Made by a program: the position numbers and the translations under genes. A DNA stretch of 64,000 nucleotides. It comes from Candidatus Defluviilinea proxima. Lineage in GTDB: Bacteria; Chloroflexota; Anaerolineae; Anaerolineales; Villigracilaceae. Positions within the stretch are counted from its first letter, which is position 1; the number at the start of each line of letters is the position of its first letter. Positions 50,095 to 58,738 of the stretch are shown one piece after another. Where the stretch lies: positions 3,921,501-3,985,500 of the forward strand of contig JADKIW010000001.1 of the NCBI GenBank assembly GCA_016721115.1, in the 5' to 3' direction. The notes under the pieces are model-generated. The model was not told where the DNA came from. It saw nothing but the letters and a program-made list of their open reading frames with translations, and did not search any database.

Positions 50095-50678
50095 ATTGCC
50101 TCCAGTGAATTCAATGTTTTGAATTCTTTACCAATTTCATCGTTCTCAAAACTCAACACCAAGGATTTCTTATTCTCCGTGAATTTTGCAGACAGACCAA
50201 TAACTTCTTCTGAGTCTTTGAGCAAGCCTAGGATGGTCAACGGACGCTTCAAAAGAGACTTGCCAAAATACGCAGAGAACAACAACTTCAAGACAAACTC
50301 AACAACCGATCCGCCAATCATGCCCGCGATCAATCCCGCAAAAGCCGCCACGGTTGGGGCGAATCCAAGAGTCTGCGAAGTATCCCCATCGGGCACGATC
50401 AACCACACGGGGATAAAAACACCCACAGACACAATGACTCCAGCGATCAAGAACGGCACCAACGTTACATTGATAATCCTTGATTCTTTTTTGTTACACT
50501 CTTCACACAATGACGGAGAGAAATCCATCATCACTGCCCCGCCACGATTCTGCACCCCCATCTGCAATTTCAATGACAGGGTTTTATACTTCGGCTTTCC
50601 ACAATTCACACAACGATCAGGGAATTTCAACGCAGGTGGTTTCTTTTTGTCTTTGATCGGTATCTCAACGGTAAGCAT
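50091..50678 (-). CDS. zinc-ribbon membrane protein, hypothetical
   Basis: A 195-residue protein. An N-terminal CxxC pair (C-V-N-C near residue 23) and C-E-E-C near residue 58 suggest a zinc ribbon, followed by two hydrophobic helices (about 71-95 and 108-130) and a soluble C-terminal part. Unknown function. Its 3' end overlaps the peptidase start and its 5' end overlaps selA by 14 bp, so the three are coupled. Confidence 0.7.
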   Translation of the reverse strand: MLTVEIPIKDKKKPPALKFPDRCVNCGKPKYKTLSLKLQMGVQNRGGAVMMDFSPSLCEECNKKESRIINVTLVPFLIAGVIVSVGVFIPVWLIVPDGDTSQTLGFAPTVAAFAGLIAGMIGGSVVEFVLKLLFSAYFGKSLLKRPLTILGLLKDSEEVIGLSAKFTENKKSLVLSFENDEIGKEFKTLNSLEAI

Positions 50679-52059
50679 GCAACACCTCTCTCAAAATTCG
50701 TACCAATACATCGTCGTTCAACACAGTTCGTGGATCCAATAATATTTTATCGTTTTCTGTCCTTGCGATAACAGGCGGGTTCGCCTCTCGAAGTTTTTTC
50801 AAGAATTTATCAGGTGACTTGACACTTAATGCCAACACAAATGTAGGCATGGACTCTTCCGGCAGACTCCCTCCGCCCACAGTGGATTCGGACCGAGTCA
50901 CCTCGCCCTGCCCCACCGCCTCCCGCCACGCCTCAGCACGGACTTTGACCTGCTCAGGCGTTAAGGACATCATCTTCACGATCGGTATTTCTCGCTCCGC
51001 CTCATCTTTGAGATAGTGCGTCAATGTAGCAGTGATCCCCGCTAAGCATGTTTTATCCGCACGGACAGCGCGTGCCAACGGATGTTTCTTGATCTTGTCG
51101 ATCAGATCCTTTTTACCGGCGATGATCCCTGCTTGTGGGCCTCCGAGGAGTTTATCCCCCGAAAAGCAAATTATGTCGACACCAGCGGACAAAGACTCTT
51201 GCACGGTCGGTTCGTGGGCGAGGCCGTATTTTGCAGTATCAATCAACGCGCCCGAGCCGAGGTCATCCACAACGATGACATTGGCTTTATGAGCAACATC
51301 CACGATGTCCTTGAGTTCAGGTTCTTCGGTGAAGCCAACGATCTTGAAGTTACTGCGATGCGCTCGCATCACAAGCCCATAAACGGACTTTGTAACGGAT
51401 TCACGGACTGAAACGGATGTATCAATGCGGAGCGCTTCCTCGTAATCGGATAAGCGGATCTTATTGGTGGTGCCCACCTCAACAAGCTTTGCACCTGATT
51501 GTTTCATCACATCGGGGACACGGAAGCCGCCGCCGATCTCTACAAGTTGCGAGCGGGCAATGACTACATTCTTTTTGTTCGCCAAAGCAGATAACACCAG
51601 CAAAACAGCCGATGCGTTGTTATTGACAATCAACGCAGCTTCAACGCCCGTCAGTTTTTGCAAAATGGTTTCAGCATGAGTCAGCCGTGAACCACGCTGG
51701 CCTTTGGACAAATCATATTCGAGGTTGGAGTAATTCGATGCAACATCGTTCATCGCTTTGATGGTGGCGTTCGATAACGGAGCACGTCCGAGGTTAGTGT
51801 GAAGGATGACGCCCGTGGCGTTGATAACGGGAAGCAGAGTGGGAGCAACCCATGCGGAGAGATGGGATTCGGCTTGGGCGAGGATCAAGTCAATGGAGGG
51901 CAGAGCAGTTTCGGGGTCGAGTTTGAAGCGTGCGCGGGTTTCATCGAGAGTCAATCGAAGCGAGTCAATTGTCAGCGGGCGACCAAACCTCTCGATGAGA
52001 TGAGTCGCATTTTGCAGTAATTGTTCGACTGAGGGAAGATCGCGGAGGCTATTCATCAT
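50665..52059 (-). CDS. selA: L-seryl-tRNA(Sec) selenium transferase
   Basis: A 464-residue SelA. The PLP Lys lies in S-G-D-K-L-L-G-G-P-Q-A-G near residue 296, with I-L-H-T-N-L-G-R-A-P near 88 and N-N-N-A-S-A-V-L-L-V near 148. It turns Ser-tRNA(Sec) into Sec-tRNA(Sec), implying selenoproteins in this genome. selB, selD and the tRNA(Sec) gene are not in the window. The start overlaps the next upstream gene by 11 bp. Confidence 0.93.
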   Translation of the reverse strand: MMNSLRDLPSVEQLLQNATHLIERFGRPLTIDSLRLTLDETRARFKLDPETALPSIDLILAQAESHLSAWVAPTLLPVINATGVILHTNLGRAPLSNATIKAMNDVASNYSNLEYDLSKGQRGSRLTHAETILQKLTGVEAALIVNNNASAVLLVLSALANKKNVVIARSQLVEIGGGFRVPDVMKQSGAKLVEVGTTNKIRLSDYEEALRIDTSVSVRESVTKSVYGLVMRAHRSNFKIVGFTEEPELKDIVDVAHKANVIVVDDLGSGALIDTAKYGLAHEPTVQESLSAGVDIICFSGDKLLGGPQAGIIAGKKDLIDKIKKHPLARAVRADKTCLAGITATLTHYLKDEAEREIPIVKMMSLTPEQVKVRAEAWREAVGQGEVTRSESTVGGGSLPEESMPTFVLALSVKSPDKFLKKLREANPPVIARTENDKILLDPRTVLNDDVLVRILREVLHAYR

Positions 52060-52456
52060 CTTCGTGGACGGGAGGTTTCCAGTGCGATTTTTCGCGCAAG
52101 CGGATGAAGTATTCGATGGCGATCAGGCCGCCCGCAAGACTGAGAATGACATAGACAGTGACGAGACGCCCAATTTGAAGCCAAGCGAGCGTAGCACCGT
52201 ACACGCCAAACCACATGGCCTGACGGACAATGACATTGGCTTCGGTGGGAACTTCAGCAGGAAAACGCTTGTGGAAGAAATAGACGATAGGGAGAACGGT
52301 GCCTGTGAGCGCCGCCAAAACAAGGACAAAGAAACTCCAGCGCGGCCATACATAGGGATAGGTTTGTGTGATCAGAAGGTATAAGCCACCCCAGCCAACG
52401 AGGATGAGGATCAGTGCAGAGATGCCAAAGGGCTTGAATTTAAGTTGTTCATCCAT
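52049..52456 (-). CDS. four-helix membrane protein, hypothetical
   Basis: A 135-residue membrane protein with about four hydrophobic helices (residues 10-32, 38-60, 75-97, 100-118) and a charged tail R-L-R-E-K-S-H-W. No family recognised with certainty. The start 52456 is chosen because the longer frame enters a 131-bp palindromic element. It overlaps selA by 11 bp. Confidence 0.65.
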   Translation of the reverse strand: MDEQLKFKPFGISALILILVGWGGLYLLITQTYPYVWPRWSFFVLVLAALTGTVLPIVYFFHKRFPAEVPTEANVIVRQAMWFGVYGATLAWLQIGRLVTVYVILSLAGGLIAIEYFIRLREKSHWKPPVHEDDE

Positions 52457-52490
52457 TGATTGAATTATACTCGGAGAGAGAAGTACGCCT

Positions 52491-52621
52491 GATGGTTGAG
52501 TAAGGCGAATGGTTTTCTCGCCCGTACACTTGCACCAGCACGGCAAGTGCAGGTGTCGAAACCATCATATAACGTACCAACTTGAAATGTGTGGTTTCGG
52601 TACGCTCGCTACTCAACCATC
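52491..52621. repeat. 131-bp element with nested inverted repeats
   Basis: Outer arms GATGGTTGAGTA (52491-52502) and TACTCAACCATC (52610-52621) enclose a second pair (ATGGTTTTC at 52509, GAAACCAT at 52559) and a central hairpin around CACTTGC...GCAAGTG. A cruciform or REP/MITE-like element in the divergent gap between the membrane gene and the nitroreductase gene. Confidence 0.7.
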
Positions 52622-52638
52622 GAGGTATGGAGGTTATG

Positions 52639-53151
52639 ATGAACGTGTCAGATGCAATTAGAACCAAAAGGGCCGTTAGAAAATTTCGAGACGAGGCCTT
52701 GCCTGAGGAGATCGTGACAGCGATCTTGAATGCGGGACGCAGATCGCAATCTTCAAAGAATGAACAAGCGTGGCAGTTCATTGCGATACGAGATAAGGCC
52801 GTCCTCAAGGCATTATCCGAATGCGGCACATGGGCGGGACATCTCGCAGGCGCGGCATTAGCCGTTGCCATTTTGACACCTGATCCTGACGGCAAATTTC
52901 AGATCATGTTCGATGCAGGTCAGGCGGCCGCGTTCATGCAATTGGCCGCATGGGAATTGGGAGTCGGCTCCGTCCCTGCTTCACTGTATGAACACGAAAA
53001 GGCGCGAGAGATTCTAGGATTCCCACCCGAATGGCATGTACGTATCGCATTGTCGTTTGGGTATCCGTTGGAAGTGGAGAAGTTACTGGCCACACCGAAG
53101 AAGGGCGGACGCAGATCATTGGAAGAAGTGGTGCATTGGGATAGGTGGTAG
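52639..53151 (+). CDS. nitroreductase family protein
   Basis: A 170-residue FMN-dependent nitroreductase-fold protein, about the short size of the family. I-R-T-K-R-A-V-R-K-F near residue 6, R-R-S-Q-S-S-K-N-E-Q-A-W-Q-F near 33 and A-A-A-F-M-Q-L-A-A-W-E-L-G near 100 fit. GGAGG precedes ATG 52639 by 5 bp; ATGs at 52627 and 52636 are less well placed. Substrate unknown. Confidence 0.85.
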   Translation: MNVSDAIRTKRAVRKFRDEALPEEIVTAILNAGRRSQSSKNEQAWQFIAIRDKAVLKALSECGTWAGHLAGAALAVAILTPDPDGKFQIMFDAGQAAAFMQLAAWELGVGSVPASLYEHEKAREILGFPPEWHVRIALSFGYPLEVEKLLATPKKGGRRSLEEVVHWDRW

Positions 53152-53208
53152 AAGTCGTCAAATCAAAAAGGTCCGCAGAAAAATTTTAGAGATAGAAAGG
53201 GATCTGCC

Positions 53209-53919
53209 GTGGAATACACTTTATTGCTTGCTTTAGTGGATTTTTTGCCTATAGTTTTTACTGCCGTTGGATTGTTCGCCATTACCCGCATCGTTGCACA
53301 TGTCAATTCATTGCAGGGTAAAGTTGCGTTTTACGGAACACTGCTCACCCTTGCCGGGGGCATCTTCAAAGCCCTGTGGAAATTAATCATGGCATCGTCA
53401 AATAGCACGGTGGATATCCAGTGGATGGAGAAGAGCTTATTTGTATTGATGGCTCCAGGTTATGTTTTAGTAGCATGGAGCGTGTGGCAAACCATGCGCG
53501 CGGCACAGGGAAAAAGGTCCTTTCATGCATGGGCTCCGCCGCTGACGCTCATTGGGGTCGTGTTTACAACATCCGCTTATCTTTTTGTCAAACAACCCGT
53601 ATCTCCCGCATGGGAAAGGGTCTTGTTGAGCGTGATGGTGCTTGCCACCCTCTTTACAGGGGTCTTTTTGATCCTATTCAGTTTCCGCCAGGGACTTCCA
53701 TCAGCGGGTTGGCTGTTCATTCTCAACCTGATCGGCATCTTTCTTCTCAATGGTCTTGCCCGCCTCGATAACCAACCTATCACCCTGCAGTGGATCGAGG
53801 AAGGAATCAATATCATTGCATGGTTAGCCTTTGCCATGGCATCCACTCATATCTACGGATATGCACGCGCCAATTTCAAAGTTGACTCGAAACAAATTGG
53901 ATTGGCCGCAACTTCATAG
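53209..53919 (+). CDS. seven-helix membrane protein, hypothetical
   Basis: A 236-residue integral membrane protein starting at GTG 53209 (AAGGGA upstream), with about seven hydrophobic helices spread along the chain and a short soluble tail. No family recognised. Followed by another small membrane protein 59 bp downstream and by the FGE-like and TIR genes, all on plus; they could share a transcript. Confidence 0.65.
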   Translation: MEYTLLLALVDFLPIVFTAVGLFAITRIVAHVNSLQGKVAFYGTLLTLAGGIFKALWKLIMASSNSTVDIQWMEKSLFVLMAPGYVLVAWSVWQTMRAAQGKRSFHAWAPPLTLIGVVFTTSAYLFVKQPVSPAWERVLLSVMVLATLFTGVFLILFSFRQGLPSAGWLFILNLIGIFLLNGLARLDNQPITLQWIEEGINIIAWLAFAMASTHIYGYARANFKVDSKQIGLAATS

Positions 53920-53978
53920 TGGATTTGACATTACTTTTACAGAGACACGCACAAAGCGATTGATGATTGGAGAATCAC

Positions 53979-54386
53979 ATGGAACAATTTTCTGGGTTGA
54001 TCGCGATCTTACTGGAACACTCACAACGTTTCTTCGAGATCTGGAATTTTCAAATCATCATTTCAATGGCTGTGATCGGATTTGTGCTCTCGAACGAGGG
54101 ATTGATGGTAAAGAATATGGTGAGATTGAATATCACCCTCGTTTTTTTGTTGATCGCGATCTTTAGCGTCTTTACGTTGTCAGTCCATCACCAACGTGAA
54201 GTGCAACTATGGATGGCGCTCGAGGCACGCGTGGCCGCCGCGCCAAGTCAATTTATCCCCGAAGAAGTGCAGTATCTTGCTTCGCTCAAGCCAACCTCAT
54301 TTCTCATCAAGGGAGGCGCGCTCGTAGTCGCGGACCTGCTCGTCATCCTTGTGACGTGGGTCAGCCCAAAGGTGAGATTGAAGTGA
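53979..54386 (+). CDS. three-helix membrane protein, hypothetical
   Basis: A 135-residue protein with hydrophobic helices at about residues 24-42, 52-70 and 110-130. No family recognised. ATG 53979 is 12 bp into a longer frame and has GGAGAA about 8 bp upstream. Its stop overlaps the start of the FGE-like gene (GTGA), so the two are translationally coupled. Confidence 0.6.
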   Translation: MEQFSGLIAILLEHSQRFFEIWNFQIIISMAVIGFVLSNEGLMVKNMVRLNITLVFLLIAIFSVFTLSVHHQREVQLWMALEARVAAAPSQFIPEEVQYLASLKPTSFLIKGGALVVADLLVILVTWVSPKVRLK

Positions 54387-55183
54387 AGGTTGAGTTCGAG
54401 TCAGTGACCGTTGATGCGCGAGGCGAAGTCATTGCACGGACTCGTCACAACGCGGAAATTTTCACCGAAGACATCGGCAAGGGTGTTTCGCTGGACATGG
54501 TCGTCATCCCAGCGGGTTCCTTTTACATGGGATCGCGCCAAAACGAGGGAGGCCCCGATGAACATCCGCAACACTTCATCACGATCAAGTCGTTCATGAT
54601 GGGACGATGCCTTATCACACAGGGACAGTGGAAAGCGATCATGGGCAAATTGCCACGCTGTAGGTTCAAAGGGGATAAGTTGCCCGTGGAGCGAGTCTCG
54701 TGGAATGAGGCGCAAAAATTCTGCGAGCGACTCTCCAAAAGGACGGGACGACTCTATCGCCTGCCGAGCGAATCACAATGGGAGTATGCCTGCCGCGCAG
54801 GGACGACAACTCCGTTCGCTTTCGGCGAAACGCTGACGTCGGATATCGCCAACTACAACGGGGAGCACACCTTTGCCGAAGAACCGCCCAAAGTCTATTT
54901 TCATTCCACAAGCGAAGGCGGGAAGTATCCGCCCAATGCCTTTGGGCTGTATGACATGCACGGCAACCTGATGGAATGGTGCGCGGACAATTGGATCGAT
55001 GACTACCGCATGTCACCAAGGGACGATGACGCCTACAAAATGATCGACAATCCCTATCACGTCGTCCGTGGCGGATCGTGGCATGATAACCCTCAGCTTT
55101 GCCGCAGTGCGGCACGGATTCGGATATTGGGGTCAGATGCGGAAGAGTATATTGGGTTTCGGGTGGTATGTGACATTCTCTGA
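54383..55183 (+). CDS. formylglycine-generating-enzyme-like (SUMF1/PvdO) protein, catalytic Cys absent
   Basis: A 266-residue protein of the FGE-sulfatase fold (C-type-lectin-like). G-S-F-Y-M-G-S near residue 45, P-V-E-R-V-S-W-N-E-A near 101, R-L-P-S-E-S-Q-W-E-Y-A near 126, G-N-L-M-E-W near 196 and R-G-G-S-W near 228 are standard. At the end, where true FGE has two catalytic Cys, this protein reads Q-L-C-R-S-A-A-R: the second Cys position is Ser and the first is not Cys. So formylglycine formation is unlikely and a binding role fits better. Start GTG 54383 overlaps the upstream stop. 115 bp before a TIR-STAND gene. Confidence 0.82.
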   Translation: MKVEFESVTVDARGEVIARTRHNAEIFTEDIGKGVSLDMVVIPAGSFYMGSRQNEGGPDEHPQHFITIKSFMMGRCLITQGQWKAIMGKLPRCRFKGDKLPVERVSWNEAQKFCERLSKRTGRLYRLPSESQWEYACRAGTTTPFAFGETLTSDIANYNGEHTFAEEPPKVYFHSTSEGGKYPPNAFGLYDMHGNLMEWCADNWIDDYRMSPRDDDAYKMIDNPYHVVRGGSWHDNPQLCRSAARIRILGSDAEEYIGFRVVCDIL

Positions 55184-55298
55184 AATACCAAAGTCGGGAC
55201 AAATGTCATCCATAAAGTTGGCATGTTCGTGGGCGGATGGTAGGTATAATTGGAATATCAATCGTCAAGCAGTTAGCTTTCACTGAAAGAGGGACTCC

Positions 55299-58200
55299 AT
55301 GGCCGACGGACATTGTTTCATCAGTTATTCAACAGCAGATGCGCTAGAATTTGCACGTAAACTTGCCGACGAATTGGAAGGCGGCGAGGATAAGTTCACA
55401 GGCGTTTGGTTCGACAAACGGGATATTGACCCTGCCCGCGATTGGGATGATCAAATTGTGGATGGAATTCGAGCCTGCAAGTGCATGGCGTTTGTGATGA
55501 CAAAAGATAGCACGGCGCAAGGCTCGATGTGCAAGAACGAATGGACTTGGGCGCTGAAATACAAAAAGGTTGTCATCCCCATTCGGTTGCACAAGGACGC
55601 CGAGCAGCCCTTTGGACTTGGAAATCGTCAGTGGATTGATTTTACGGGGGAGTTTGAACATGGCTTGGCAAAACTTCGCAAGTTCCTGCGCGAGATGGAT
55701 TCCCCCGAAGGCATTCTGCAATCATACAAAGACCGCCTTGCTGACGCCGAGCGTGCCTCGCGCCGCGCCAAAGGGGATGAAGAGAATCGTATTAAGGCTG
55801 AAATTGAAGAGCTGAAAGCCGAGATTCAACGCCAGGAAGAGATCGTTAAGAATCCCAAAGCGGCGGAAAAACGAACCGAAGATAACATCCAAAGCGGACT
55901 CGAGCGCGAGCGTCAGCCTGAGAAACCTGTGACGGGGAAAACATCCACGCGCTTTATCAATCCGCCGCCTGGGATCGCGCCGAATTATTTTCAGGATCGG
56001 TTGATCGAGACAAAACAAATCACGGACTTCCTCAATAACGACTCGCAGCGCTTGATGACGATTGTAGGACGCGCGGGGGTGGGAAAAACTGCAATGGTCT
56101 GTCGCCTGCTCAAGGCGTTGGAAAGAGGCGAGCTTCCCGATGACCTCGGCGAGATGAAAGTTGACGGGATCGTCTATTTGAGCGAGACGGGCAGTCACAG
56201 GGTCAACTTTGCGAACGTCTTCGCGGACTTGAGCAAACTCCTGCCCAAGGATGATGCCGAGCGGTTGGAGGGAATCTATAAGAACCCGCAGACATCCACA
56301 GGTGATAAAATGCGCTCGCTGTTGGATGCCTTCCCCAGCGGGCGTGTGATCCTGCTGTTGGATAACTTTGAAACCCTGATCGACCCCGAAAGCCTGAGCC
56401 TGCGTGACAGCGAATTGAGCGAGGCGCTGAACGCCCTGCTCGGCGGACAGCACCATGCCGTGAAAGCGGTCATCACCACGCGCGTCGCGCCGCGTGACCT
56501 GGCGATGGGCGAGCCAGGCAGGCAGCATCACCTGAGTTTGGATGAAGGACTCGAATCGCCTTACGCGGAAAACGTCCTGCGTGAAATGGACGCGGACGGA
56601 CGCGTAGGACTCAAGTCTGCGCCTGATGCGTTGCTGAATAAAGCCCGCGAAAAGACACGCGGCTACCCGCGCGCGTTGGAAGCGTTGTATGCCATCCTGT
56701 CGGTTGACCGTTACACCACGCTCGAAGAACTGCTCGAGCTCAGCCTGCCCGATGAAGTGGTGCAGAAACTGGTCGGCGAAGCCTTCAACCGCCTTGACCC
56801 GAGCGCGCAAAAAGTGATGCAAGCGCTGGCTGTCTATAATCGACCCGTCAGCCCCGCCGCGATTGACTACCTGTTGCAACCGCATTTGCCAAGCATTGAC
56901 AGCGCGCCGATGCTTAACCGTCTGGTAAACATGCACTTTGTGCGGCGCAGTGAAAGTAAATATCATCTCCATCCTATAGATCAAGAATATGCATTAAACC
57001 TTATACAAAAAGGTAGCCAAACCGATTGGCTCACCACTGGAAATCAATCACAAGTCAGTTTGGAACGTTATTTCTTGAAGAAGCTTTTTGAACTCAAACC
57101 CGAGTTGATTGAAAAAGTAAAACAAGGCGATCAACAGGCAACAATTGATGGGTTTGCCGAACTTATAAAATTCTTAGAGCCTAGTGACAGAGAACTTTTC
57201 CAAGAATTGCAAAAGGGAATTTCGACGTTAGATTCGGATATCTTAGAAAAAGCAAAAAATCCCGATACTGCCCAAGATAAAGAATTCTTAGCTCAATTTC
57301 AAGATTCCTTGAAGCAAATAAAAGTTTCAGCAAAATGGTCACAATATTCACTTTTGTTCCGTGCCGCAGATTATTTTAGACAAGCCCGCAAACCCCGCGC
57401 AGAATGGAAAAAACTGGACGACCTTTCCGCGCAACTGGCAGAATTTGAATTGCGCTGTGAAGCAGGCGATTACGATACTGCAGCAAGTGTGTTGCTGGAA
57501 ATTGATTCTAATCACCTATTCTTGTGGGGACATTATCGCTTGATGATTGATTTTCACGAGAAATTGCAAGGAAAAATCAACGATTTGTCACTTACTCAGT
57601 TTAGTATGGGTAATCTTGGGTCAGCATATTACAGAATCGGACAAATTCAAAAAACCATTGAATTTTATGAAAAGGCATTATCAATAGTCCAGGAACAGAG
57701 AGATCGCCGCAATGAAGAGGTATGGCTCAGCAACCTAGGGAGTGCATATGCAGTTTTGGGCAATATACAGAAAGCCATCAAGCTCATTGAACAAGCGTTA
57801 GTAATTGACCTCGAGGTTGGTGATCGAAGTGGCGAGAGCGATGATCTTTCCAAGCTTGGAAACCGCTACTCAGAACTTGGTGATGCTCGTAAAGCCATCG
57901 AATACTATGAACAAGCGTTGATAATTAATCAAGAAATTGGCGACCGCGATAGCGAATCCATTGGTCGTGAAAATATGGGTCATGTTTGGTTAAGTATTGA
58001 TGAGAATCAAAAAGCCAAAGAAAATTATCAGCAAGCGATTCAAATTGCTAATGAAATTTCATCTCCACCTGTGCAATTAAATGCTCGCTGGGGATTTGCA
58101 CAAACTTATCTTTTCCAAAATGATTTAGTCAGTGCTCGCGCCACCATCGAAGCCGCGCTTCAATATGATGTACCACAATATAATCATAATGCAACCGCCC

Positions 58201-58598
58201 TGCACGGAATCATCGCTTTGCGGCAAGGGGAAAGGGAAGCCGCGCAAGAGGCTTTTGCCAAGTCCATTGAGCAGGCGGATGAAATCCTTGCGAAGACGCC
58301 CGATTATTACGATGCGCTGGATGCGAAGGGGCTTTCCCTGGCAGGATTGACGATTTTAGATTTACGATTGCCGATTGACGATGGACGACAGACGATGGAC
58401 GATGGAGAATCAGATATGGTCAATGGTCAATCGTCCATGGTCCACCTTCAGCAAGCCATCGCAACCTTCCGCAAGGCGCGGAAGATCGCACCACATGCGG
58501 GGGTGGTGAAGTCCGTGTTGAGGTTGTTCGATGAATTGGCGAAATGCGAAGGCGGAGAAATTTTGCAAGATGTGCGGAAGGCGGTGGAGGGTTCGTGA
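55299..58598 (+). CDS. TIR - STAND NTPase - TPR protein
   Basis: A 1099-residue multidomain protein. TIR-like domain at residues 1-130: C-F-I-S-Y-S-T-A-D at the start, D-K-R-D-I near 43, and G-S-M-C-K-N-E-W near 73 with a Glu at the NADase-type position. A coiled coil follows (about 140-200), then an NB-ARC-like NTPase: Walker A V-G-R-A-G-V-G-K-T near 256 and Walker B V-I-L-L-L-D-N-F near 349. From about 765 on are TPR repeats (Y-Y-E-Q-A-L). Residues about 1016-1048 are encoded by a 98-bp 7-bp repeat tract read in frame. Plausibly a sensor whose TPRs detect a signal, whose NTPase oligomerises, and whose TIR then acts on NAD. Confidence 0.85.
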   Translation: MADGHCFISYSTADALEFARKLADELEGGEDKFTGVWFDKRDIDPARDWDDQIVDGIRACKCMAFVMTKDSTAQGSMCKNEWTWALKYKKVVIPIRLHKDAEQPFGLGNRQWIDFTGEFEHGLAKLRKFLREMDSPEGILQSYKDRLADAERASRRAKGDEENRIKAEIEELKAEIQRQEEIVKNPKAAEKRTEDNIQSGLERERQPEKPVTGKTSTRFINPPPGIAPNYFQDRLIETKQITDFLNNDSQRLMTIVGRAGVGKTAMVCRLLKALERGELPDDLGEMKVDGIVYLSETGSHRVNFANVFADLSKLLPKDDAERLEGIYKNPQTSTGDKMRSLLDAFPSGRVILLLDNFETLIDPESLSLRDSELSEALNALLGGQHHAVKAVITTRVAPRDLAMGEPGRQHHLSLDEGLESPYAENVLREMDADGRVGLKSAPDALLNKAREKTRGYPRALEALYAILSVDRYTTLEELLELSLPDEVVQKLVGEAFNRLDPSAQKVMQALAVYNRPVSPAAIDYLLQPHLPSIDSAPMLNRLVNMHFVRRSESKYHLHPIDQEYALNLIQKGSQTDWLTTGNQSQVSLERYFLKKLFELKPELIEKVKQGDQQATIDGFAELIKFLEPSDRELFQELQKGISTLDSDILEKAKNPDTAQDKEFLAQFQDSLKQIKVSAKWSQYSLLFRAADYFRQARKPRAEWKKLDDLSAQLAEFELRCEAGDYDTAASVLLEIDSNHLFLWGHYRLMIDFHEKLQGKINDLSLTQFSMGNLGSAYYRIGQIQKTIEFYEKALSIVQEQRDRRNEEVWLSNLGSAYAVLGNIQKAIKLIEQALVIDLEVGDRSGESDDLSKLGNRYSELGDARKAIEYYEQALIINQEIGDRDSESIGRENMGHVWLSIDENQKAKENYQQAIQIANEISSPPVQLNARWGFAQTYLFQNDLVSARATIEAALQYDVPQYNHNATALHGIIALRQGEREAAQEAFAKSIEQADEILAKTPDYYDALDAKGLSLAGLTILDLRLPIDDGRQTMDDGESDMVNGQSSMVHLQQAIATFRKARKIAPHAGVVKSVLRLFDELAKCEGGEILQDVRKAVEGS
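58346..58443. repeat. longest 7-bp tandem repeat tract, inside the TIR-STAND gene
   Basis: Fourteen 7-bp units, from ATTGACG (58346) through ATGGACG, ACAGACG and ATGGACG to ATGGTCA, ATCGTCC and ATGGTCC. First half and second half are inverted in style. The gene's frame passes through without a stop. Confidence 0.88.
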
Positions 58599-58738
58599 CA
58601 TCCATCGACAGATCGTCCATGCTAGACTTTTAGAGAAGGTTACAAAACACAAACGGTTCACACAAGTTTGTGATAATAATTAATTTGGAATGACACAAGG
58701 GTAGTTCCAAATCCAATCAGTCTCAAAGGCGGAAAATT

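Noticed and set aside
54383..55183. A true formylglycine-generating enzyme serving a sulfatase
   Set aside because: The two catalytic Cys positions are not Cys and no sulfatase gene is nearby.
55722..56984. 420-codon open frame on minus within the TIR-STAND gene
   Set aside because: It is antisense to conserved domains, has no recognisable motif or ribosome site, and reflects the base composition of the real gene.
16034..58443. 7-bp tandem repeats as a CRISPR array
   Set aside because: Units are 7 bp with no spacers and no cas genes are present.
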